DNA of 28,092 nt from a virus. Below the pieces are notes generated by a model. That model worked only from the letters and a program-made list of their open reading frames with translations. It was not told where the DNA came from and did no database searches. Made by a program: the position numbers and the translations under genes. The stretch lies in the IMG/VR virus record IMGVR_UViG_3300003323_000433, positions 1 through 28,092 of that record; one strand, written 5' to 3'. Of this stretch, positions 1 to 7,344 are shown piece by piece (the stretch's first letter is position 1; each line of letters starts with the position of its first letter).

Positions 1-1
1 T

Positions 2-286
2 AATAAAACATGGAAAGCTTACTGGGACTCAACCGGCACTCCAATTACAGCCATTAACTTAGTTCTTACTACTGTTGCGAGTATTGTTGGTGAAGTAGTT
101 ATTCAAAACAAGAATAGTGTGACTTCGCAGAACGTAATTGGAATTGCGAATTTCGCAGTAAGTGCTTTTACAGGTGCTTCTAAGAATACAGATACTTCAA
201 CAACTACGATTACAGTCACTGGTCAGAAAGCTGTAGCTGCTGACACTCTTACTCTTAATAACATACTTGTGGAGATTATCCCATGA
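2..286 (+). CDS. Phage structural protein, C-terminal part only
   Basis: The left edge of the window cuts this gene. The open frame read from base 2 gives 94 residues ending ...NNILVEIIP, then TGA at 284-286. The sequence is rich in Thr, Val, Ala and Asn with alternating polar and hydrophobic residues, as in beta-rich virion proteins. It has no motif I recognise. The stop overlaps the next start as ATGA, so it belongs to the same transcript as the tail-associated genes downstream. A neck, tail or fibre-associated protein is the reasonable inference from position; the exact role cannot be seen from this fragment. Confidence 0.7.
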   Translation, partial: NKTWKAYWDSTGTPITAINLVLTTVASIVGEVVIQNKNSVTSQNVIGIANFAVSAFTGASKNTDTSTTTITVTGQKAVAADTLTLNNILVEIIP

Positions 287-516
287 GGAAAGTCCTTCTT
301 AGGATTGATTTCTGGGCAGCTTCTGCAATTTTTAACTGTCCGTGGCCGATAACTTTGTCAGCCTATTCTTGGAAACTGGAGAAAGATAATAAATTCTGGG
401 GTAAATTTTGGCGTCCTCGGATAGACTGGCTAATGCTGAAAATTGAAGGGCAGGAAGATCATTGTCATCGTGCATGGAAACATGACATGCATGCTTTGGG
501 ATTGGAAGCAGAATGA
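283..516 (+). CDS. Small hypothetical phage protein (77 aa)
   Basis: This is a basic, tryptophan-rich protein of 77 residues that starts in an ATGA overlap with the previous gene and ends in an ATGA overlap with the next. It has six Trp and a terminal His/Cys patch (EDHCHRAWKHDMHAL). I know of no function. Codon use and spacing match the neighbours, and the double overlap argues strongly that it is real. There is no signal peptide or membrane segment. The His/Cys cluster near the C-terminus could bind a metal, but nothing else supports that. Confidence 0.7.
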   Translation: MRKVLLRIDFWAASAIFNCPWPITLSAYSWKLEKDNKFWGKFWRPRIDWLMLKIEGQEDHCHRAWKHDMHALGLEAE

Positions 517-776
517 GCAGCTTCTTTCGTCCCGGTTTTATAAATAATAATTCTATCCCAATCATTCACGAGGATGATGACCAGTTTATTCAAGGTGGGC
601 TGCCAGGTGAACATTATCATCTTTCAGCCGCAGCCCATGCAGCTTTGGTAGAAATTCTTACTTCTAAACTTTCAGCTGCCGAGCCGATGACTTCTCTGAC
701 TGGCGAAATCATGTTAGCCAAAAGCGGAGACATCATTGTGCAAGGAGTTAAACTTCCAATAACTGAGGCACCATAA
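513..776 (+). CDS. Small tail/fibre-associated protein with GEHYHLS motif (87 aa)
   Basis: The 87-residue product contains GGLPGEHYHLSAAAHAALV at about residues 28-46. Motifs of the form GG..GEYYHLT.AE are common in short proteins and fibre segments of phage tail modules, so a tail-associated role is likely. The C-terminal third (LAKSGDIIVQGVKLP) looks like short beta-strands. The start overlaps the upstream stop as ATGA, and the next gene begins two bases after its stop. The precise virion position is not visible. Confidence 0.72.
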   Translation: MSSFFRPGFINNNSIPIIHEDDDQFIQGGLPGEHYHLSAAAHAALVEILTSKLSAAEPMTSLTGEIMLAKSGDIIVQGVKLPITEAP

Positions 777-778
777 TT

Positions 779-1327
779 ATGCTGCACTTTCTTGCAATGC
801 CTTCGGATGGTATCCATCCAGTTCATAATTGGGAAGTAGCAGATGCTGCGGCCCTTGCTGCACTTACTCTTGTTGCAACAGATATTGGACGAATCGCTAA
901 ACAACTAGATATTGGAAAGTTTTTTGTTCTTGAGCAGATAACTCCGACAGTTCGTTGGGGCAGGCTTGGTTACAATAAAGTTGTATTTCCTGTCGTTTGT
1001 TCTGATGAAACTACAGGAATGACAACAGGCGTAAAGGTTACTCTGCGAGCTCCTTTCGCAATGACGATCGAATCTGTAAAGGCTTCTCTTACTACTGCAC
1101 AAGCAACTGGTGCTCTTTTCACTGTAGATATTAAGAAGAATGGCGTAACTATCTTTACAACAAAGCCAACTTTTGATAATACAGAAAAGACCACTGCAAC
1201 AGCTGTTACTGCAAATGTACTTTCTACAACAGCAATTGCAGATGATGATGAATTGACTTTTGAAATCTCTCAGATTGGAGATGGCACTGCTAGAGGTTTG
1301 AAGATTTATCTTATCGGCTGGGTCTAA
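779..1327 (+). CDS. Putative minor tail or fibre protein (182 aa)
   Basis: The product has 182 residues. Its first half contains VATDIGRIAKQLDIGKFFVL, which resembles the short beta-strand units (D.G...Q.D.G.F..L) seen in phage tail fibre and receptor-binding region proteins. The second half (about 75-182) is a run of beta-strands rich in Thr, Val and Ala, consistent with a jelly-roll or similar virion domain. GAGG lies ten bases before the chosen ATG; the in-frame ATG at 797 is an alternative start without a better ribosome site. The gene sits between a small tail-associated gene and a LamG-like gene, which supports a tail-tip role. Confidence 0.68.
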   Translation: MLHFLAMPSDGIHPVHNWEVADAAALAALTLVATDIGRIAKQLDIGKFFVLEQITPTVRWGRLGYNKVVFPVVCSDETTGMTTGVKVTLRAPFAMTIESVKASLTTAQATGALFTVDIKKNGVTIFTTKPTFDNTEKTTATAVTANVLSTTAIADDDELTFEISQIGDGTARGLKIYLIGWV

Positions 1328-1329
1328 CA

Positions 1330-2076
1330 ATGAGTCTTATAAATCCTTACATTAATAAAGGCGACCAGCTTTGGAATAATGTTACGCTCTCTTTGAGTGG
1401 GCAGTCCTTTCAAGATAAAAGCAAGAATGGTGGGAATAGGGTTGCAACCGTAGTTGGAGGAGCTGCTTTATCCGCCGCCAGAACAAAATGGGGTTCTGGT
1501 AATTCTATTCGTCTGAATGCATCTACAGATTCTATCCAATTTGCCCACACTGCAAACGATTGGAATCTATCTCAGAGTGATTTCTGTTTGGAGATGTGGG
1601 CTTATTTCGATGCTCTTGTTGTTGGACAGCAGGTTATAAATCACGGAGCTTTTTCTTCTAGCCCTTTTCATAACTGGTGGATTTCTACGGGAGACCCTGG
1701 GCCTAGCCCTTCTGGGCGTAGGCTCGCATTTGCAGCTACCAATAGTGCAGGATTTACGTTCCCTAATGCCAGAGAAATGTTGACATCTGTAGATGTACTA
1801 ACTGCAGGACAATGGCAATTTATTGCATTTGGTAGAACTGGTGTCTTATTTTATATTTGGGTAGATGGAGTAAAGTATACTTATACTGACCCTGCTAACA
1901 ATGGTGCTTTGAATATGGATATTGATATTTCCAATAACTCTACTCCATTAACAATTGGTGGATTCGTTGGAAATGTGCAGGATGTGCGTTTGACAATAGG
2001 TCCAGGCAGTAACAGATATGGAAGTGCTGCTTCCTTTTCTGTACCTACTGCTCCTTTTCCTCAATATGGAAATTAA
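1330..2076 (+). CDS. LamG/concanavalin-like tail protein (248 aa)
   Basis: Residues about 45-235 follow the pattern of a laminin-G/concanavalin A-like jelly roll: a strand ending in SIRLNASTDSIQF, then FCLEMWAYFDAL, then GQWQFIAFGRTGVLFYIWVDG, then a PLTIGGFVGNVQDVRL segment near the end. In this fold the 'w.h.a..r.g....iyvdG' strand and the 'iGg....G.i.dvRi' strand are typical. Phage proteins with this domain are usually fibre or tail-tip components that may bind surface glycans; that role is inferred here. No signal peptide. It starts two bases after the previous stop and ends one base before the endolysin gene, so it is clearly co-transcribed. Confidence 0.78.
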   Translation: MSLINPYINKGDQLWNNVTLSLSGQSFQDKSKNGGNRVATVVGGAALSAARTKWGSGNSIRLNASTDSIQFAHTANDWNLSQSDFCLEMWAYFDALVVGQQVINHGAFSSSPFHNWWISTGDPGPSPSGRRLAFAATNSAGFTFPNAREMLTSVDVLTAGQWQFIAFGRTGVLFYIWVDGVKYTYTDPANNGALNMDIDISNNSTPLTIGGFVGNVQDVRLTIGPGSNRYGSAASFSVPTAPFPQYGN

Positions 2077-2077
2077 T

Positions 2078-2563
2078 ATGAACATTACTTTTGACATTGC
2101 TTTTGATAGGCTTCTTGGTAATGAAGGAGGATACGTAAATGACCCTAACGATCCTGGCGGTGAAACTAATTGGGGTATCAGCAAGCGTTCTTATCCTCAG
2201 TTGGATATTAGGAATCTTAGCAGAGACGATGCTAAAGTTATTTATAAAAGAGATTTCTGGCAAAGAATTTCAGCAGATGCTTTGCCTGGATCAGTAGCTT
2301 TCCAACTCTTTGATTTTGCAGTAAATAGTGGAATTGAAACTGCTGTTCGTGCCTTTCAAAGAAGTCTCGGTGTAGCAGATGACGGACATTGGGGCCCTAT
2401 CTCTGAGACTGCTGCTGATAAGACTTCTGAGACTGATATGATCTTTGGAGTTCTTGCAGAACGCCTTGAGTTTATGACGAAGCTTTCAAATTGGCCTAAT
2501 GCAGGGAAAGGCTGGGCTCGCAGGATAGCAGCCAATCTTCGTTACGCTAAACAAGATACTTAA
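2078..2563 (+). CDS. Endolysin, glycoside hydrolase 108 type
   Basis: The product is a peptidoglycan-degrading lysozyme-like enzyme of 161 residues, the usual size for a single-domain GH108 endolysin of Gram-negative phages. The N-terminal motif F.RLLGNEGGYVNDPNDPGGETNWGIS carries the catalytic Glu at residue 16 (EGGY) and the DPGG.TN.GIS segment typical of the family. Residues about 90-115 (FAVNSGIETAVRAFQRSLGV, then DDGHWG) match the peptidoglycan-binding part that follows in these enzymes. There is no signal peptide or N-terminal membrane anchor, so release should depend on the holin downstream. I chose ATG 2078 because GGA lies seven bases upstream; an in-frame ATG at 2066 and codons further upstream would overlap the previous gene. 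Confidence 0.92.
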   Translation: MNITFDIAFDRLLGNEGGYVNDPNDPGGETNWGISKRSYPQLDIRNLSRDDAKVIYKRDFWQRISADALPGSVAFQLFDFAVNSGIETAVRAFQRSLGVADDGHWGPISETAADKTSETDMIFGVLAERLEFMTKLSNWPNAGKGWARRIAANLRYAKQDT

Positions 2564-2583
2564 TTTTTAGATTAGGATAAAAC

Positions 2584-3084
2584 ATGGAACCAATCTCTGT
2601 TGCTCTCTCTCTTGCGCAGTTTGTTCCTTCTATTCTTCGTTATTTCGGTGCAGGAAATGAATCTGTAGAAGTTGCAAATAAAGTTGTTGGAATTGCTACG
2701 CAAGTTACTGGCGCGAAAACTCCAGAAGAAGCAATCGCTGCTTTGAAAGCAGATCAACAACTTCAAATCACTTTCCAAGAAGAGGTGATGAAGAATGAAG
2801 CACAACTTCAGCAAATTTATCTGAATGATATTTCCGATGCAAGAAAGCGAGACATTGCAATTCGGGCCGCAGGACAAAAGAACATTCGTGCAGATGTTAT
2901 GAGTGCAGGAGCTTTTTTAGTTGTAGCTCTTATTGTCTTCTGGGTTTGGAGTAAGCCTGACGTGAATGATTATGTTAAAGGAATCATCACTCTCGTCTTG
3001 GGGCGCTTCCTAGGTTACACGGATCAAATTTTCCAGTTTGAGTTTGGAGCTGTCAGGAATTTGATTGGAAAGGATAAGAAATGA
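2584..3084 (+). CDS. Holin-like membrane protein
   Basis: The 166-residue protein has a soluble, partly coiled-coil N-terminal region (about 50-95, with charged and Gln-rich helices) followed by two hydrophobic segments, about 106-122 (AGAFLVVALIVFWVW) and about 130-145 (VKGIITLVLGRFLGY), and a basic tail ending KDKK. This arrangement resembles the holin family associated with gene-transfer-agent release (GTA holin, 3TM type), and the gene follows the endolysin directly. It would form the membrane lesion that lets the endolysin reach peptidoglycan. AGGATAAAAC precedes the ATG. The exact family is inferred from pattern and position. No spanin gene was seen nearby. Confidence 0.78.
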   Translation: MEPISVALSLAQFVPSILRYFGAGNESVEVANKVVGIATQVTGAKTPEEAIAALKADQQLQITFQEEVMKNEAQLQQIYLNDISDARKRDIAIRAAGQKNIRADVMSAGAFLVVALIVFWVWSKPDVNDYVKGIITLVLGRFLGYTDQIFQFEFGAVRNLIGKDKK

Positions 3085-3470
3085 CTGCACCTAAGGAACT
3101 TTATCCTTTCTCAACACAAGACGGAAGAGCAATTCCTGTAGATATTGCTATGCCAGTGTCTCTTGTTGCTTTCTCTTTCACAGCGAATACTCCGCAAGGA
3201 ATCATTATTCCTGCTGGATTCACTACTTGCTATGTCTTTGCCTCTAAGGATTGCATCCTTCGTCTGAATAATACAGCACTTCCTGCCGGACTTGTTAGCG
3301 GAACAGAATATGATAATGCCATCTTTATCCCAGGCAATCTTCCGATGACTTTACTTCTTGCTCCTGGAAATGCCCAGCTTCTAGGTGGTGCAAATGCTGG
3401 TACTCTTTATCTTAATTCTATAGAACAATGGGCAGCCCTTCATCAACCGGCTCAAACTTCTGTTGCTTAA
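3081..3470 (+). CDS. Small putative virion protein (129 aa)
   Basis: The 129-residue product is rich in hydrophobic and small residues arranged as short beta-strands (for example IPAGFTTCYVFASKDCILRL) and has no membrane segment or catalytic motif. It begins in an ATGA overlap with the holin gene. Its position, directly before the large tail protein, and its beta-rich character suggest a small structural component such as a decoration or tail-associated protein. I do not recognise a named family. AAGGATAAGA stands immediately before the start codon and recurs exactly before the next gene. Confidence 0.68.
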   Translation: MTAPKELYPFSTQDGRAIPVDIAMPVSLVAFSFTANTPQGIIIPAGFTTCYVFASKDCILRLNNTALPAGLVSGTEYDNAIFIPGNLPMTLLLAPGNAQLLGGANAGTLYLNSIEQWAALHQPAQTSVA

Positions 3471-3496
3471 GGATAAGCTTTTACCAAGGATAAGAA

Positions 3497-6433
3497 ATGC
3501 AAAACGCTAAGATCATTGATGTTACTCGTAGTTTTATTCCAGTTGATCCTAACGAATATCCTGAGAATCTTCACATCTTTTCTGGAGAGAATTCTCCCGA
3601 GCAGCGCACTCCACCTATTGTTCCTTATATGGGATGGAATTTCATGCCAACAGCTTATGGTTATAGAAGCTTTTTTGGTACGAATTCAGCTGGCGACTAC
3701 GCCTCGCTTTCTCCGAACAAACCAGATCATGTTTTTCTTTTTCAGACTCTGACTTATAAGAATGTCTGGATTGCACTTTGTGATACTGGCATTTGGATCA
3801 AAGAAGCATCTACAACAGGTGCTTGGACTCAACTTGTTGTCTTAGCCGCACCTGCAGATGATGTTTTCTATGAATGGTATTTCTTCACAATTCAAAATAA
3901 ACTTTATTGCTACAGAGCTAATGGTGCGAACTTCTACGAGATTCTGACGGATGCAGGAATTCCTACTACAAATATTGCTTGCAATACCAAGACCCCTAAC
4001 TTCATCACTCCAACAGCTCAACTTGGAATGTTTCGACTTGGACAAAGAGTGGGATTCTGGGATGCGCAAAATGCTGTAGCCTATTCTTCAGCAGATGACT
4101 ATGAAGATTTTACACCTGCTGTCCTTACTGGCGCTAACGTAACGACGTTCAATTCCGTTCTTGGGAAGATTTCCTCTATTCGCTCACACGGAAACAATGC
4201 AATCATCTATGCTTCAAAAAGTGTTGTTGGTCTTGTTATTCAAGCTGGCGAGACTTTCCTCGTAAGAGCTGAACCTATTTTGCAAGCTGCCGGTGTTCCT
4301 TACGCACGAAATTCTGTAGCTGCTGCAACAGATACTGTTCATTACGCTTATACTACTACTGGTATTTATAGAATTGAGAATGGCAAACCAGATCAGGTAG
4401 TTCCTGAAGTATGGGATTATTTCCAAAAAATGAAGACTGGAATTGTCTATCTTCGCTATCTGGAAGGCAGGCATCTTGTTTTTGAAGTAATGGATGAAGA
4501 TACTATCAATGGAAACCCTATTTTCACTAAAGAATATATTGATTCCTCTTCCATTACTTTTCCAGGCTATGATTCTGTAGACGATCTGCACAATCTTCCT
4601 GCGCTTCCTTATGATAATGTTACTTTGATGAATTCTTTGGACAGTGGAAGTTTCGGAGAAATGCAAAGTGCATTTGCTGGCACAGGCGCACAAAAGAAAC
4701 CCGGGACTTTTGCTACACCTATCTGGACTTGTTATCTCTCGAACAATGGAGTCAAGGATGTAAATAATATTACATTCGGAGCAGTTCCTTGCGGTTTCAC
4801 TGGACCTTTGGGAACCTCTTTCAAGATGAGTCCGAATGGAGTTCCTAAGACTACTGACTTAACAACTGACTCTACGCATAAGACAGCAAGTTCTGGCTCA
4901 GATGCTTGGGTTGATGGCAACTGGACAATGCAGCGCTTTGCACAAGTACAGACTGCAATTTGGGAAAAAGAAGAGCAAGTTCTTCAAGATGTTGTAAATA
5001 GAATTCTTGCACAAGCTTACTTTGAACAAAAGACAACTAATGATGTAACTGTCTGCGCAGCTAGTGGCCCTACTACTTCCTATTGTGCCTTAGGAACTTA
5101 TCCTTATACTTTTACACCACCTCAGTTTGGTTTTAATGGCTGCTCGTTTTGGCTAACACGTTATTGCACAGAAGCTAAGCAATTGCGCGCAGCTAATATA
5201 AATCAAGTCCAATGCGATAATACAGGAACTCTTCACTCAGCTCCTAGTTATTTTAAGGCAACTTTTAATGGTGGTGATTTTAGTGGAATCCATCACGCAA
5301 CGGCTGCTGATTGCGTAACGGAAGTAGCTAGTTTTTATGGCTTTGCCGGCTTTCAATACTTTCCTGATGGAAGTGATAATAATCCTGGCGGTCCTGGTAA
5401 TCTTATCTCTGCGCAACAAGGAGAAATCAGAGACCAAGCCTTTCCTACTTCTTCTCGTCCATATGGTATTCGAGCTTATTGGCAAGCAGATGATGCGGAT
5501 CATTATCTTCAACAATCAGGCACTGCCTTTGCACCGAATCAGCCAGTTATCTATCAGTATTTGATTGCAGGGCATTACAATAAAATTGAGACAGGTAGTG
5601 CTCACAATGAAGTGCAGAACTCGCTGACAGGAATTCTTGCTGTAGAAAGTGCTTATTGCGAAATCACTGGCTGGAAGTACACAAAACCTGACGGAACAAC
5701 AGCTACTGTAGCAGCGGCTTCTTGTACAAATACGACAGATGATTATCCTAGTTCAACTTCTACAGGAACAAGGGCTGTCCCTTCAGATGACACCAGGCCG
5801 CCAGTAGCTTCAGGGGATGGTTCGCTTGGAGATTTTCCTTATTCGATTCCTTCTATTACTGGAATCGATTCCACTGATTGGCCAGATCAGACTCTAACCT
5901 ACCCTCCTTCTTCTTTCCTTCTTCAGAATGGAAGTATCGCACCGAAGTATCCTACTTTCGTTGGAGCTTTTGTCTATGATACAGAGCTTAAGAAATGGGG
6001 CAAGGCTAAGCTGAACTACAAGCAATTGCTCGATTACGCTCCTATCAACAGTGAATCGTCATCTCTCGTCCCCTACACTACCTTTGGTATGCTAGCTGGG
6101 GCGATCAAAGATGATGGTTTTCTTTATATCTTCGATGATAAGCCTGCTAGTTCAGAAATTACGTGGGGCAAAATTGGATTCTACCGTCTAGGAATTACAG
6201 ACTGTGAAAGCATTCGATTTGATTTTGCTTCTGTTTGTTCGGGTACTTTGAGAGTTGATGTATCTGTAGAAGGACAAGAAATTCTTGCGCCAATTAGTTA
6301 TTCAATCTCTTACGATGGAAAGCAAGTAATTGGTTATCCTCCATACAGTGCTAAATGGTTTAACGTCACACTCAGCGGAAAGTTTGACGTATCTTATGCA
6401 GAGTTTAATGGATTGACGAAAGGAAGACGATAA
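3497..6433 (+). CDS. Large tail protein with cysteine-rich central region (978 aa)
   Basis: The product is 978 residues. The N-terminal part (about 1-400) has repeated short strands ending in W, Y or G (VWIALCDTGIWIKE, LYCYRANG, VHYAYTTTGIYRIENG), compatible with a beta-propeller-like domain as in podovirus tail hub and tubular proteins. The C-terminal part (about 790-978: AFVYDTELKKWGKAKLNY, LLDYAPINS, GFYRLG) resembles the end of that class of protein. Between them lies a central region with ten cysteines from residue 412 to 743, against five in the rest. A Ser/Thr/Pro/Asp-rich linker follows at about 750-800. The start has a strong site (AAGGATAAGAA). It likely belongs to the tail tube or hub; the assignment is by layout, not by a diagnostic motif. 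Confidence 0.7.
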   Translation: MQNAKIIDVTRSFIPVDPNEYPENLHIFSGENSPEQRTPPIVPYMGWNFMPTAYGYRSFFGTNSAGDYASLSPNKPDHVFLFQTLTYKNVWIALCDTGIWIKEASTTGAWTQLVVLAAPADDVFYEWYFFTIQNKLYCYRANGANFYEILTDAGIPTTNIACNTKTPNFITPTAQLGMFRLGQRVGFWDAQNAVAYSSADDYEDFTPAVLTGANVTTFNSVLGKISSIRSHGNNAIIYASKSVVGLVIQAGETFLVRAEPILQAAGVPYARNSVAAATDTVHYAYTTTGIYRIENGKPDQVVPEVWDYFQKMKTGIVYLRYLEGRHLVFEVMDEDTINGNPIFTKEYIDSSSITFPGYDSVDDLHNLPALPYDNVTLMNSLDSGSFGEMQSAFAGTGAQKKPGTFATPIWTCYLSNNGVKDVNNITFGAVPCGFTGPLGTSFKMSPNGVPKTTDLTTDSTHKTASSGSDAWVDGNWTMQRFAQVQTAIWEKEEQVLQDVVNRILAQAYFEQKTTNDVTVCAASGPTTSYCALGTYPYTFTPPQFGFNGCSFWLTRYCTEAKQLRAANINQVQCDNTGTLHSAPSYFKATFNGGDFSGIHHATAADCVTEVASFYGFAGFQYFPDGSDNNPGGPGNLISAQQGEIRDQAFPTSSRPYGIRAYWQADDADHYLQQSGTAFAPNQPVIYQYLIAGHYNKIETGSAHNEVQNSLTGILAVESAYCEITGWKYTKPDGTTATVAAASCTNTTDDYPSSTSTGTRAVPSDDTRPPVASGDGSLGDFPYSIPSITGIDSTDWPDQTLTYPPSSFLLQNGSIAPKYPTFVGAFVYDTELKKWGKAKLNYKQLLDYAPINSESSSLVPYTTFGMLAGAIKDDGFLYIFDDKPASSEITWGKIGFYRLGITDCESIRFDFASVCSGTLRVDVSVEGQEILAPISYSISYDGKQVIGYPPYSAKWFNVTLSGKFDVSYAEFNGLTKGRR

Positions 6434-7335
6434 TGCCTATCACTTCAGTTAACCCTCCGGATAATTACGGTCTTGGCGGAACACAGTCTGGAAGGATGAA
6501 TAACACTGTCACATCTTCTGGCAGTGGCTCGTCAAGTGGTTCTTCTGTCAGTACGACGAATCAAAATACAGTTTCTAATCAAAGTACCAGCACAAATCAG
6601 AAGACTACAAATCTTTCTAGCGCAGAGCAGAAACAGCTTGATGCTTTGATTAAGATGCTTATGCAGGGTGGAACTCCTGCTATGCGTCAAAGTCAAGCTG
6701 AGAGGCAAGGTGTTATTCAAGACACACTTAATCAGCAGGGACAATACAGTAAATCCGCTGCATTTGGAGATGCTCAAGGTCTTATCTCACAACAGATGCG
6801 TAGGACTCTTGAGCAACTTCTTCCTTCTATTAACAGGGCTGCTGAAGATGCAGGTTCTTCTGGCGGAGCTCTGCGTGCTCTGCTTTTGCAAGATGCTGCA
6901 AATAAAGCTGCTGAATCTTCTTCAGCTCTCGGAGTACAAACTGCAGTAAATTATGGCAACATCTCGGCCAATCTAAGTTCTGTCCTTGAACGTCTTACTC
7001 AGACTGATCCTACTGTCGTAAATGCTCTTCTTGGCGCACTTAATGTAGCGAAGGGTGCAACTTCTACCACTGTTGGAACTTCTAATACTTCTGGTTCTTC
7101 TTCGACTAGTGGCACCACTACGCAGCAGAATCAGACGGATACTTCACAAGGCTCTCAACAAACCACACAGTATTCTCCTTTCTCTGTATCTACTCCTGTC
7201 GGTTCTTCTACTTCACCAACTTATTTTGGTCCTTCTGTGAGCGATCAGGCTTTTAACGATCAAGCGGCTAAGGCTCTTGCTAATATCTCCACCAGTATGG
7301 GGAATGCTAATAGCTGGTCTGCTTATTCCTTCTAA
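6433..7335 (+). CDS. Ser/Thr-rich putative internal virion protein (300 aa)
   Basis: The protein has a low-complexity N-terminal tract rich in Ser, Thr, Asn and Gly (about 15-60), a helical core (about 62-200, with AEDAGSSGGALRALLLQDAA and Gln-rich helices), and a second Ser/Thr/Gln tract (about 215-265). There is no catalytic motif. Proteins of this size and make-up, just before two larger helical proteins at the end of a podovirus structural block, are usually the smallest of three ejection proteins that pass into the host with the DNA (analogous to T7 gp14 or P22 gp7). The start overlaps the previous stop as TAATG, with AAGGAAG upstream. The role is inferred from context. Confidence 0.66.
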   Translation: MPITSVNPPDNYGLGGTQSGRMNNTVTSSGSGSSSGSSVSTTNQNTVSNQSTSTNQKTTNLSSAEQKQLDALIKMLMQGGTPAMRQSQAERQGVIQDTLNQQGQYSKSAAFGDAQGLISQQMRRTLEQLLPSINRAAEDAGSSGGALRALLLQDAANKAAESSSALGVQTAVNYGNISANLSSVLERLTQTDPTVVNALLGALNVAKGATSTTVGTSNTSGSSSTSGTTTQQNQTDTSQGSQQTTQYSPFSVSTPVGSSTSPTYFGPSVSDQAFNDQAAKALANISTSMGNANSWSAYSF

Positions 7336-7344
7336 GGAAAAACA

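Noticed and set aside
2018-2077. An upstream start for the endolysin that would add a Leu-rich N-terminus resembling a signal anchor.
   Set aside because: It would overlap the LamG-like gene by about 60 bases. ATG 2078 has a ribosome site and gives the standard length for the family.
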